Source: Gemmatimonadota bacterium
GTDB lineage: Bacteria > Gemmatimonadota > Gemmatimonadetes > Gemmatimonadales > GWC2-71-9
Direction: 5' to 3'
Assembly (NCBI GenBank): GCA_029862935.1
Contig: JAOTWK010000179.1
Location: 1-7,105 of the forward strand
DNA length: 7,105 nt
Translations under genes and position numbers: made by a program
The notes under the pieces: generated by a model
Seen by the model: the letters and a program-made list of their open reading frames with translations, nothing else
What the model was told of the DNA's origin: nothing
Databases searched by the model: none
Shown here: positions 1-6,400 of the stretch, one piece after another
Numbering within the stretch: the first letter of the stretch is position 1
Layout of the letters: each line of letters opens with the position of its first letter

Positions 1-67
1 GCAAGGCCTGCGTGTACACGCGTGATACGAGCGCGTCGTTCTCGCTGGTGCTCATCTCCGGCGTCAC
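1..67 (-). CDS. 5' end of an unidentified gene, cut by the left edge
   Basis: A reading frame opens with GTG at 67 and runs off the window, giving about 22 residues (M-T-P-E-M-S-T-S-E-N-D-A-L-V-S-R-V-Y-T-Q then A-L). A good ribosome binding site, GGAGGT, lies just upstream on the minus strand (about 71-76), which favours the GTG over the in-frame ATG at 55. The start follows the stop of the secreted peptidase by 81 bp, on the same strand, so it could be the next gene of that cluster. The visible residues are acidic and helical, with no signal peptide. They are too few to assign a family. The 'NDALVSRV' stretch faintly recalls the start of some ECF sigma factors, but that is not enough to call. 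Confidence 0.4.
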   Translation of the reverse strand, partial: MTPEMSTSENDALVSRVYTQAL

Positions 68-148
68 GGCACCTCCAGGAAGGGAGAGCGGTTCGTCAGA
101 TCGCGGGCCGCTGCCGAGGAGGGAGATGAAGGCCGCCTGGCCGCTCGA

Positions 149-1102
149 CTACCGCCGGCCTTCGCCATATCCACTGCGGGCGAGGATCTCGTCGGGGTCG
201 CTCACGTGGAGCAGGTCGTACACCGCCTGCCGCTTGTCCGCTGCTCGGTCGTAGTAGGCCTCCGCGATCTGAAATCCCATCCAGTAGCCAAGGTTCGCGG
301 GGCGGTCGGTGCTGGTCATAGCATTGTAGAACCAGCGCCGCAGGTCGGTCCCGTGCACGGCCTCGCGGAACTCGGCCCACAGCGCACCCTCGTGCCGCTC
401 CCCGTATTCGTATACTGCCGGTGCCGAAGGCGTGCAGCCGATCGCTTTCATAGTCAGAAAGTCGGCGACCCCTTCGCGGAGCGCCTGGTTGAGGAGGGAG
501 TTGGCGGCGGAGTAGACCTGCTGATAGTGCACCAGCTCGTGAACCACGATGCATGGGATAACCGCGGGCGTGAGATCGACGAGGCGGAGCGGTGGCGGCA
601 GCTCGTCGAGCGGTGTCGACGCATCCGCGGACACCATCTCTGCCGCGATGTACAGCCCCCGGTCCGTCAGCGTGCCCTGGCTGATGAAGCCTGCGACGAG
701 GAAGTAGATGTCGGGGAATACGACGCCTGGATACAGCCTCTTGAGCGACGCCAGACTCTCCCTGATGCGGTGCGCCTGACCGTCCAGTGTCATCGTCCGT
801 CCTCGCACCGCAGCAAAGTAGGCCCCGCCGAGCGTCACGGTGCGCAGCAAGTTCTCCGGGCGCTCCAGTCGGATCCGGATGAACTCCTTCAGGCCTGGGC
901 TTGCCCGATCGAAGTAATGCTCCGTGAGCGCCCGCAGGCTGTCCTGCCAGCTCTGCGCCTGAGCCAGCGCGTCCCACGCCCGCCAGAAGTTGGCGACGTC
1001 CGAGGTGATCACCCGCACGGCGGTCGGATCGGTGTTCGCACTCTGCGCCATGGCAGCGGGCGCGGCGAGCGCCAGAAGGGCAACCGTCGCAACTCGTCTC
1101 AC
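149..1102 (-). CDS. secreted HExxH zinc metallopeptidase, GldB-related/DUF2268-like
   Basis: Predicted exported zinc-dependent peptidase of 317 residues. I chose the GTG at 1102 because it starts exactly at a textbook Sec signal peptide: two Arg, a hydrophobic run at about residues 4-15, and an A-x-A site (AAMA|QS) near residue 19. An in-frame ATG at 1168 and another at 1375 exist, but the added residues are not signal-like and the longer form runs through the upstream gene. The catalytic motif HELVH is at residues 188-192, followed by E210 in EGVADF (HExxH-x17-E), a gluzincin-like zinc site. The tail (LGYWMGFQIAEAYYDRA, then KRQAVYDLL and a final SGYG) matches the C-terminal pattern I know from GldB-related/DUF2268 putative Zn proteases. 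The protein probably acts in the periplasm or at the cell surface; the substrate is unknown. It lies 73 bp behind the lipoprotein gene on the same strand. Confidence 0.85.
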   Translation of the reverse strand: MRRVATVALLALAAPAAMAQSANTDPTAVRVITSDVANFWRAWDALAQAQSWQDSLRALTEHYFDRASPGLKEFIRIRLERPENLLRTVTLGGAYFAAVRGRTMTLDGQAHRIRESLASLKRLYPGVVFPDIYFLVAGFISQGTLTDRGLYIAAEMVSADASTPLDELPPPLRLVDLTPAVIPCIVVHELVHYQQVYSAANSLLNQALREGVADFLTMKAIGCTPSAPAVYEYGERHEGALWAEFREAVHGTDLRRWFYNAMTSTDRPANLGYWMGFQIAEAYYDRAADKRQAVYDLLHVSDPDEILARSGYGEGRR

Positions 1103-1175
1103 GGGCCTCACGCCTCTGCAGCCCAGGCCCACGGCATCGTCAGTGGCGCCACGCAAGCAACTCTGCATCCGCTGT

Positions 1176-1685
1176 TCATTGATCCCACATAGTGAAGGTG
1201 CAGGGAACGGGCTGTGGCATGTCGAGGGTCTCGGCACTGCAGGTGCCCTCGACAGTGCCGTCGAGCCGAGTGCCCTCGTGCTCGATCCGCACTCCCGGGG
1301 CCGCAATCTGGAAGTCCAGTTGGGTACCGCGGGCCATCCCTCGGAGCGGGAACACCGTCCCGAACTGGGCTGCATCGTCTGGGTCAGGATCGAGATCTTC
1401 GAACATTCCGAATACCGAATCGTCCCTCGCGCTCGTCAGACGCACGGCACCGACAATGGTATCCGGTGGCTGTAACGTCGCGTAGACGGCTTCATAGCGG
1501 TAGCGATCGGCGAGCCCGGCCGGCAGGTCGACCGCACACGCCGGCAGCAATGCCGCGGCAGTCCCGACCACCGTGATGGCGGTGATCCACCGCGTGATCG
1601 GCCGAGCGCTCGCGCCGTCGCGTGGCGCGCTTACCAGTCCCCGGTGCTCGGCAGGTGCCTCAACCGCGCCGTGCTCGCACATCAT
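1176..1685 (-). CDS. putative lipoprotein of unknown family
   Basis: Protein of 169 residues not assignable to a family. Its ATG at 1685 overlaps the stop of the upstream plug-like lipoprotein in an ATGA, so translation is probably coupled; a second ATG at 1682 is equally possible and sits better behind a weak AGCAGG. The first 30 residues are polar. A hydrophobic segment follows (about residues 32-47, WITAITVVGTAAALL) ending in LPAC at Cys50, a near-lipobox (Pro at -2 is unusual). The unusually long N-region leaves some doubt about lipidation. The mature part is acidic (a DLDPDPDD stretch near 97-104), looks beta-rich, and carries two further Cys (149, 162) that could form a disulfide. It ends in FTMWDQ. 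The role is inferred only from context: a cell-envelope protein co-expressed with its two neighbours. Confidence 0.75.
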   Translation of the reverse strand: MMCEHGAVEAPAEHRGLVSAPRDGASARPITRWITAITVVGTAAALLPACAVDLPAGLADRYRYEAVYATLQPPDTIVGAVRLTSARDDSVFGMFEDLDPDPDDAAQFGTVFPLRGMARGTQLDFQIAAPGVRIEHEGTRLDGTVEGTCSAETLDMPQPVPCTFTMWDQ

Positions 1686-2011
1686 GGCCTGCTTTGTCTT
1701 GCCACCGTGGCGCTGTCGGTCGTGAAGATGAGGATCACGCCCCGTTCGGCATCCGGGCCGTACTGCTCCCGCGCAGTCTGTCCCTTGATCACCTCGATGC
1801 GAATGATCGTGGCCGGGTCCAGGTCGTCGACCGTGGTGCCGGCCGGGAGCGGAGCGTCGTTGAGGAACACCAGCGGCCCGGCGGGCAAAGACGCAAGCGC
1901 CGGCCGCGCGTCACGGAACGCCTGTTGCGCCTCGGGACCGGTGAGGGACTTGCTCTCGCAGGCGGCGACGAGCAGAGCGAGTGAGGCAAGCAGCGCAAAC
2001 GTGGTGGTCAT
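1682..2011 (-). CDS. small lipoprotein with a TonB-receptor plug-like segment
   Basis: A 109-residue protein with a clear lipoprotein signal: hydrophobic residues 5-16, then lipobox VAAC with Cys18; Glu at +2 suggests sorting to the outer membrane. Residues about 46-98 resemble the core of the plug domain of TonB-dependent receptors: LVFLNDAPLP (the short 'name/variable' strand), DLDPATIIRIEVIKG, then a YG-x-AERGVILIFTT ending. In SusC/TonB receptors this corresponds to the pattern with 'IEVLKG..A..YG..A..GVI.I.T'. There is no beta-barrel and no room for one, so this is a free-standing plug-like module rather than a receptor. Such small proteins occur, to my knowledge, in Gemmatimonadota and some Bacteroidota. 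A strong Shine-Dalgarno (GAGGAGG, 4 nt from ATG) supports the start. Its stop overlaps the next gene by ATGA. It could bind a barrel or a transduction partner; the function is unknown. Confidence 0.8.
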   Translation of the reverse strand: MTTTFALLASLALLVAACESKSLTGPEAQQAFRDARPALASLPAGPLVFLNDAPLPAGTTVDDLDPATIIRIEVIKGQTAREQYGPDAERGVILIFTTDSATVARQSRP

Positions 2012-2013
2012 GG

Positions 2014-2024
2014 GTCCTCCTCAA
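2014..2024 (-). promoter_or_regulatory. strong ribosome binding site of the plug-like lipoprotein
   Basis: On the minus strand the bases just before the ATG at 2011 read TTGAGGAGGACCC, an almost complete anti-Shine-Dalgarno match at 4-5 nt spacing. It is the strongest such site on the minus strand of this window and fixes the start of the lipoprotein. It also suggests that translation restarts here after the degenerate region upstream. Confidence 0.7.
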
Positions 2025-2094
2025 GCGCGTGGCTCCTACCATAGTCCTACCCCCAACACTTCGGCGCCAGGTCTGCCCGGGTGCTCGCGTGACC

Positions 2095-2219
2095 CTACGT
2101 GAGCCACCGCACGAACCCAGTGCGAGACCCGCCAGAAACAGCCCGCCGAAGATCTGCTTGTTGTACCTGGCCACCCAGAGGGGCAGATAGATGTCGAAGT
2201 TGTCACCCCGATCGTCGGT
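2095..2219 (-). pseudogene. remnant of a membrane-protein C-terminus
   Basis: Between the broken lactamase gene and the plug-like lipoprotein, one minus-strand frame (first codon about 2219) has a protein-like composition: FDIYLPLWVARYNKQIFGG, then LFLAGLALG. Codon third positions are almost all G or C, as in real genes here. The residues look like the membrane-proximal tail of an integral membrane protein: an amphipathic segment ending in positively charged residues, then a hydrophobic helix. It has no start of its own; its 5' side runs directly into the lactamase-like gene in another frame. After LAL the frame becomes nonsense, but adding one G to the GGG at about 2114-2116 would give LALGFVRWLT and a TAG stop at 2097-2095. 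I do not recognise the parent family. This is most simply a leftover fused at a deletion junction. Confidence 0.4.
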
Positions 2220-2769
2220 GTGCCGTGGCGGTGAGCGTGAGCGGTCCCAGGCGGATCGTCGCGCCGTCCGTGAACCGGTGGTCCACGCGCGGCGCCGAGA
2301 ATCTGCCGAACCCGAGAAACCCGAGCACCGGGAACGGGCCGAGGGTGTGGTCACCGGCGCCGCCGGCCGCGACGACGTCGGCATCGCCTTCGCTGATCCA
2401 CAGCTCCGCACCCGACGCCTCCTGCAGCGCGCGCAGGCCGCCCGCGTGGTCGGCGTGCGCGTGCGAGTGGAGCAGCACCCGGACGTCCGTGATGTCGAAG
2501 CCGATCGTGGCGATGTTCGCCATGATCAGCGGCGCGGTCTCGGGATAGCCGCCGTCGATCAAGACGTGGCCGTCGGGTCCGGTGAGCAGGAAGGCGGTGA
2601 CGCCGGTGGCGCCGACGTAGTAGAGATTGCCGGCAATGCGGAACGGATCGTCGGGTACCGAGCGGTTGCGCCTGATCGCCGAGCGCCAGAGCATGCCGAG
2701 GACCACGCCAAGAACGACCATCACTCCGAGCAGGATGGCCAGCCGCCGCCGCGTAATCAGACGCCGCAT
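2203..2769 (-). pseudogene. truncated metallo-beta-lactamase-fold hydrolase, subclass B3-like
   Basis: A 188-residue product with an N-terminal membrane anchor or signal (residues about 9-28, flanked by Arg) followed by the N-terminal half of a metallo-beta-lactamase fold. Visible: NLYYVGATGVTAFLL at about 48-62, the beta-turn HVLIDGGY (68-75), and the metal motif HAHADHAGG with H103, H105, D107 and H108. The wording (DG...P, SHAHADHAGG) is nearest to subclass B3 enzymes, which are about 280-300 residues long. The protein stops just after GPLTLTA, where the TPGHT segment with the next metal His (H196 in BBL numbering) should begin; that ligand and H263 are missing, so the zinc site cannot be complete. 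The last eight residues (TAHRRSG) look foreign. The ATG at 2769 has a GAGGG site 7 nt away. It lies 57 bp behind the DinB-like gene, probably one transcript. Inactive gene fragment; catalytic activity is not expected. Confidence 0.8.
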
Positions 2770-2826
2770 GCTTTCGCCCTCACGTTCGCTGCGTACCGCC
2801 GCAGAGTCCCCCCGTCCGCTCGCGAC

Positions 2827-3321
2827 TCACACGTACACTTCGACCGGAGCGCGACCGATCGCTCGTCGCCACGCGGCCAGTTGTCCGGCGTGATACGCCG
2901 TGTGGCCGGCCACGACCTGTACCAGCACGTGGCCCATCGTGGGGAAGTACGTGTCGGCAGCTGCGTCAGGCAATGGACTGGCCAGCGCCCGCTCGTTCGC
3001 GGAACGCAACGCGTCCCGCAGCCGGGTGCGTGCCTCCGTGAGCGACGAGAGGAGCTCGGCCTTGCCCAGCTGCGGCGACGCCTGCGGGGCGGGCGCACTC
3101 CCGTAGCCGAACCGCGACTCCCACTCGCTTGGTAGCCAGCGCTCGACCCCGAGCTCGCCCGCCACTTCGTGGCAACTGAAGATCACGTGTCCCAGGGTCC
3201 ACGCGGCATGGTTCGGGGCGCCCGGCGGCTGCGACACGAGGTCGTCGTCCGTCAGATCCGCCACCTGCTTCGCGATGAAGTCGACCGTGTATTCGAAGCT
3301 GCCGATCAGTTCCGAGAGCAT
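2827..3321 (-). CDS. DinB-like (DinB_2 superfamily) four-helix-bundle protein
   Basis: A complete 164-residue protein of the DinB/YfiT-like putative metalloenzyme superfamily, which has nothing to do with DNA polymerase IV. The family folds as a four-helix bundle with a metal held by three His. The candidate ligands are visible: H45 in NHAAWTLGHV, and H140 and H144 in the C-terminal AGHTAYHAGQLAAWRR, the typical 'H..YH.GQL...RR' ending. Length is normal for the family, and no signal peptide is present, so it is cytoplasmic. Members include thiol-dependent transferases (bacillithiol, mycothiol) and many proteins of unknown role; the substrate here cannot be deduced. The ATG at 3321 has a strong GAGGTG site 5 nt upstream. 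It is divergent from the histidine kinase and first in the minus-strand gene series. Confidence 0.88.
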   Translation of the reverse strand: MLSELIGSFEYTVDFIAKQVADLTDDDLVSQPPGAPNHAAWTLGHVIFSCHEVAGELGVERWLPSEWESRFGYGSAPAPQASPQLGKAELLSSLTEARTRLRDALRSANERALASPLPDAAADTYFPTMGHVLVQVVAGHTAYHAGQLAAWRRAIGRAPVEVYV

Positions 3322-3347
3322 TGCGTCACCTCACTGTCCGCACAGCC

Positions 3348-3377
3348 AACGTACTCCATCACCGCCGGGCGCGTCCA
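3348..3377 (-). promoter_or_regulatory. candidate promoter for the DinB-like gene
   Basis: On the minus strand TGGACG (3377-3372, 4 of 6 to TTGACA) is followed after 18 bp by TACGTT (3353-3348), leaving a leader of about 20 nt before the ATG at 3321. Position is right, but both hexamers are imperfect and such matches arise by chance in GC-rich DNA. Confidence 0.25.
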
Positions 3378-3399
3378 CCGGTCTCGGCACCGGTCCGAG
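3376..3399. repeat. tandem 12-bp repeat with two ACCGGT palindromes
   Basis: CACCGGTCTCGG is followed at once by CACCGGTCCGAG. The first eight bases are identical and ACCGGT is itself a palindrome, so two symmetric sites lie 12 bp apart, just over one helical turn. They overlap the candidate -35 of the DinB-like gene, which would suit a repressor or activator site. No known regulator is implied. Confidence 0.35.
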
Positions 3400-3539
3400 C
3401 GATGCGAACGTGCCATTCACTTGACCTGTGCGACGCCTGGGGCCAACGTGCCCGTGTTGGATCAACCTCGCATCGCTTGAGCGCACTGCGGCGGCGCGAC
3501 GGCGCACCGGCCGCAAGCGCCTCGGCGCCCACCTGCACA

Positions 3540-3554
3540 CCCTGACAGACAGGG
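3540..3554 (+). promoter_or_regulatory. small hairpin overlapping the kinase ribosome binding site
   Basis: CCCTG, a 5-nt loop ACAGA, then CAGGG form a perfect 5-bp stem. The 3' arm is part of the only Shine-Dalgarno-like stretch before the kinase ATG (AGGGAG at 3551-3556). If the stem forms in the mRNA it would hide part of that site and lower or control kinase translation. Confidence 0.3.
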
Positions 3555-3558
3555 AGCC

Positions 3559-6348
3559 ATGTCAGCGAGACCGACCCACTCCTCACCCGTATCACGCGTC
3601 CTGGCCGCTCCGGTGTTCGACGACCCGGACACCGCGCGAGCCGCCCAGCTCCTCAACGGCATCCTCGTGAGTGGCGTAGGGATCCTGCTGGTGGTGATCG
3701 TCGTCGCCCCGTTGCTGTCGCCGACGCCCACCGGCGCATGGCTCGCCCGCGGTGCGTTGCTCGTGGTCGCGCTTTTCGGCCTTGTCCTGCTGCGCCGTGG
3801 GCACGTCCGTGCGGCCGCGGTCGGTGTGGTGGTGGCCGTGTGGCTCGTCCTGACGGGTGCCGCGCCGCTGCTCGGCGGGGTGGGCTCTCCCCTGGTGGTG
3901 CTGTATCCGGTCGTCGTCCTGCTTGCCGGCCTGACCTGGGGCCGCCGGCCGGCGCTGGCCGCGGCGCTGCTCTCCGCCCTGGCAGGAGCTGCCATGACGT
4001 GGGCCGGGAGCCAGGGACTGCTCCCCGACAGCCCGGTGGAGGCGTGGCGCGCGTGGGCCGGCCTCGCCGGTGCGCTCGCCATGGTCGCCGTGCTGATGCA
4101 CGTCGCGCTCACCGCGGAGGAGGAACGCCGGCATTCGGACCGGCGACTCCACCGGGAACTCGCGGCGCGACGAGAGACCGAAGCCGCGCTTTCGGAGGAG
4201 GTTCGGCGCAATGAGCAGTTTCTCGGTGCGACGATGGACGGCTATGTCCTCGCCGACACCGAAGGTGCGATCCAGGAGGTGAATCCAGCCTACTGCGACC
4301 TCGTGCAGTACTCCCGGGATGAGCTCTTGCGCATGAACCTCCGCGAACTGGAGGGGCAGGCGACCGCCGTAGACTTCGAGCGGCGGACCGAGTGGGTCGT
4401 CCGCCGGGGCGCCCATCGGTTCGAAACCCAACATCGCCGCAAGGACGGCGTGGTGGTCGATCTGGACGTGAGCGTCGTGGTCAGGCACACGCCCGACGGC
4501 CCGTGGCTCGCGGCCTTCGTCCGTGACACCACGGAGCGGCGCCAGGTGCAGCGAGCACTGCAGGCCAGTGAGGAGCGCTTGAACGCCTTCTTCAGGCACG
4601 CACCCAGTGGGCTCGCCCTGCTGGACTCCGAGCTCCGCTACACGCACGTCAATCCGTATCTCGCGACGATGAACGGTCGAAGCATCGAAGAGCATTTGGG
4701 CAAGACGCCCGCCGAGGTTCTCGACCCCATGGGCGCGGAAGTGAAGGCGCTGCTTCGTGGGGTCCGCGACAGCCGTGAGCCGGTGCTCAACCTGGAAATG
4801 TCCGGTCAGGTGGAGGGCGCCACGAGACATTTCGTGGTGTCCGTGTTCCCGGTCCCGGGTCCCGGCGAGCGGGTAGGCGTCGGTGCGGTACTTGCCGACA
4901 TCACGGAACGCAAGCGCGCGGAGGAGGCGCTCCGGGAGAGTGAGGCGCGGTACCGCGTGGTGTTCGAGAACTCACCCGCCGGTGTCATCGTGGTGGGTCG
5001 TGACGGCGGGATTCGGGCGTTCAATCGGGCGATGCTCGAACCGGGCGGATACGCGCCGGAGGACATCGCGCGCTTCGCGTCCATCGAGGACCTCTATGCG
5101 GATCCGCAGGACCGATCCCGCCTCTGGGAACGGTTCCGGCAGGAGGGGTCCGTGCAGGGCATGGACGTGCGCCTCCGCGCAAAGGACGGCGGCACCTACG
5201 ATGCCGCCATAAGTCTCAACTCGGTGGTGTTCGGCGGGGAGCCATGCGTCATCAAGCACATCGTGGACGTCACCGAGCGCAAGCGGGTCGAGCGGGCGCT
5301 CGTGGAGAGCGAGCGGCGGTTTCGGCGCCTGGCCGACAATGCGCCGGCCATCATCTATCGCCACCGACTGGGTGAGCATCCCGGCTTCGACTACATCAGC
5401 CCGGCGGTCGAGGCTATGTCGGGTTATGGGCAGCAGGAGTTCTACGAGGATCCGGGGCTCGGGCAACGGATCGTCCACCCGGAGGACCGCGCCGAGCTGG
5501 AGGACTTCGTGCGGGGCGTGCTGCCGCCGTCGCCGCACGTCGCGCGGTGGATTTGCCGGGACGGGACCATCATCTGGACCGAGGATCGGAGCGTTCCGGT
5601 CTACGACGACCGCGGTGCGCTGGTGGCGGTGGAGGGCATCGCGCTGGACATCACCCGGTCGAAGATCGCCGACGAAAACCTCCGCGAGTCGCGGGAGCAG
5701 CTGCGGCAGCTCGCCGCCCGCCTCCAGGCAGTGCGCGAGGAGGAACGCGCCAGCATCGCGCGGGAGATCCATGACGAGCTAGGCCAGACGTTGACGGCCA
5801 TCAAGATCGACCTCGCGTGGGTCGCTGGGCGGGTTCCGCGCACCTGGCGCCGGGTGCGCGAGCGCAGCAGCGGACTGCTCGCGTTGGTCGATGGCGCCGT
5901 CGACACCGTGCGCAGGTTGGCCACGCAGCTGCGCCCGGCGGTGCTGGATGATCTTGGCCTGGCGGCCGCGGTCGAGTGGCAGGCGCAGGATATCGCCAGG
6001 CGGACGGGGCTCGACTTGGCGGTCACGATCCCGGCCGAGGATCTGCCGCTCGATCGTGATCAGACCACCGCGTTGTTCCGCATCCTCCAGGAGGCCCTGA
6101 CGAACGTCGTACGGCATGCCGACGCGACGCACGTCGGCGTCGAGCTACGCCAAGATGGCGCAGCGGTCATTCTGGAGGTCACTGACGATGGCAGGGGAAT
6201 CGGTGAGGAGAGTGCCAGTGCGGCCGAGTCCTTGGGGCTACTGGGGATGCGCGAGCGCGCAGCGGCCCTCGGAGGAACCGTGACCGTTGCGCGGGGTGCG
6301 AAGGGAGGCACGCGTGTCACCGCCACCGTGCCCCGTGACGAGAGCTGA
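3559..6348 (+). CDS. multi-PAS membrane sensor histidine kinase, NarL/DegS (HisKA_3) type
   Basis: A complete 929-residue sensor kinase. The N-terminus (residues about 34-186) has some six hydrophobic segments with short loops, a membrane sensor domain without a large periplasmic part. A charged coiled coil (187-217) leads to four PAS domains at about 219-328, 336-452, 459-575 and 583-700. Each PAS ends in a D-x-T-E/T-R-like motif and a helical linker such as ERKRAEEALRESEARYR; the fourth (HPEDR, WICRDGT) is of the PAS_3 kind. HisKA_3 follows with the phosphoacceptor H738 in REIHDELGQ, then HATPase_c with N-box EALTNVVRHA (N849), G1 box DDGRGIG (876-882) and G2 LGLLGMRERA (892-901). All catalytic residues are present. 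HisKA_3 kinases normally phosphorylate LuxR/NarL-type response regulators; none is adjacent, so the partner is distant. I see no LOV cysteine motif or recognisable haem motif, so the ligand is unknown. Confidence 0.95.
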   Translation: MSARPTHSSPVSRVLAAPVFDDPDTARAAQLLNGILVSGVGILLVVIVVAPLLSPTPTGAWLARGALLVVALFGLVLLRRGHVRAAAVGVVVAVWLVLTGAAPLLGGVGSPLVVLYPVVVLLAGLTWGRRPALAAALLSALAGAAMTWAGSQGLLPDSPVEAWRAWAGLAGALAMVAVLMHVALTAEEERRHSDRRLHRELAARRETEAALSEEVRRNEQFLGATMDGYVLADTEGAIQEVNPAYCDLVQYSRDELLRMNLRELEGQATAVDFERRTEWVVRRGAHRFETQHRRKDGVVVDLDVSVVVRHTPDGPWLAAFVRDTTERRQVQRALQASEERLNAFFRHAPSGLALLDSELRYTHVNPYLATMNGRSIEEHLGKTPAEVLDPMGAEVKALLRGVRDSREPVLNLEMSGQVEGATRHFVVSVFPVPGPGERVGVGAVLADITERKRAEEALRESEARYRVVFENSPAGVIVVGRDGGIRAFNRAMLEPGGYAPEDIARFASIEDLYADPQDRSRLWERFRQEGSVQGMDVRLRAKDGGTYDAAISLNSVVFGGEPCVIKHIVDVTERKRVERALVESERRFRRLADNAPAIIYRHRLGEHPGFDYISPAVEAMSGYGQQEFYEDPGLGQRIVHPEDRAELEDFVRGVLPPSPHVARWICRDGTIIWTEDRSVPVYDDRGALVAVEGIALDITRSKIADENLRESREQLRQLAARLQAVREEERASIAREIHDELGQTLTAIKIDLAWVAGRVPRTWRRVRERSSGLLALVDGAVDTVRRLATQLRPAVLDDLGLAAAVEWQAQDIARRTGLDLAVTIPAEDLPLDRDQTTALFRILQEALTNVVRHADATHVGVELRQDGAAVILEVTDDGRGIGEESASAAESLGLLGMRERAAALGGTVTVARGAKGGTRVTATVPRDES

Positions 6349-6366
6349 GAACGGGATGTGCCGTTC
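6349..6366 (+). terminator. hairpin directly after the kinase stop codon
   Basis: GAACGG and CCGTTC form a perfect 6-bp stem around a 6-nt loop, starting on the base after the kinase TGA. No run of T follows, so it is at best a weak or Rho-assisted terminator, or an mRNA 3'-end protecting hairpin. Confidence 0.35.
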
Positions 6367-6383
6367 CTCGGTCGATCGCGTGC

Positions 6384-6400
6384 TCACCGCGAAACGGTGA
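6384..6400 (-). terminator. hairpin spanning the stop of the DUF1593-like fragment
   Basis: TCACCG, loop CGAAA, CGGTGA: a perfect 6-bp stem whose left arm contains the stop codon of the minus-strand fragment. With the hairpin at 6349-6366 it fills the convergent gap between two opposing genes. No T-tract is visible on either strand. Confidence 0.3.

Larger units (their letters stand above)
3322..3558. other. divergent intergenic region
   Basis: This 237-bp spacer separates the DinB-like gene (minus) from the histidine kinase (plus) and must hold the promoters of both. It contains a weak promoter-like pair facing the DinB gene, a tandem 12-bp repeat carrying two ACCGGT palindromes, and a small hairpin at the kinase ribosome binding site. 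For the kinase, a TTGACC at 3421-3426 is the only good -35-like hexamer, but nothing resembling a -10 follows at 16-18 bp, so I do not call a promoter there. No convincing small gene is seen. Confidence 0.6.

Noticed and set aside
131..142. Possible terminator after the metallopeptidase (GGCC-GCCT-GGCC)
   Set aside because: Only a 4-bp stem and no T-run; expected by chance at this GC content.
206..1192. Plus-strand open frame of 328 codons opposite the metallopeptidase
   Set aside because: Shadow of a gene with signal peptide and HExxH motif on the other strand; no domain features of its own.
1103..1375. Longer N-terminus for the metallopeptidase from ATG 1375 or 1168
   Set aside because: The added residues overlap the lipoprotein gene or lie before a complete signal peptide that begins at GTG 1102; no good ribosome binding site at either ATG.
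2191..3135. Plus-strand open frame of 314 codons opposite the lactamase-like and DinB-like genes
   Set aside because: Low-complexity Arg/Asp/Glu-rich shadow; the minus-strand genes have recognisable motifs and ribosome binding sites.
3421..3449. Kinase promoter with TTGACC as -35
   Set aside because: No -10-like hexamer at proper spacing (CAACGT at 17 bp matches poorly).
3592..4830. Long minus-strand open frame of 412 codons antisense to the kinase
   Set aside because: Composition is rich in H, R, Q and D with no domain pattern; it mirrors a GC-rich coding strand whose kinase reading is certain. The minus-strand frame at 4972-5772 is rejected for the same reason.
3559..6348. LOV-type photosensor or haem-binding PAS in the kinase
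   Set aside because: No NCRFLQ-like cysteine motif in any of the four PAS domains and no recognisable haem-ligand context.
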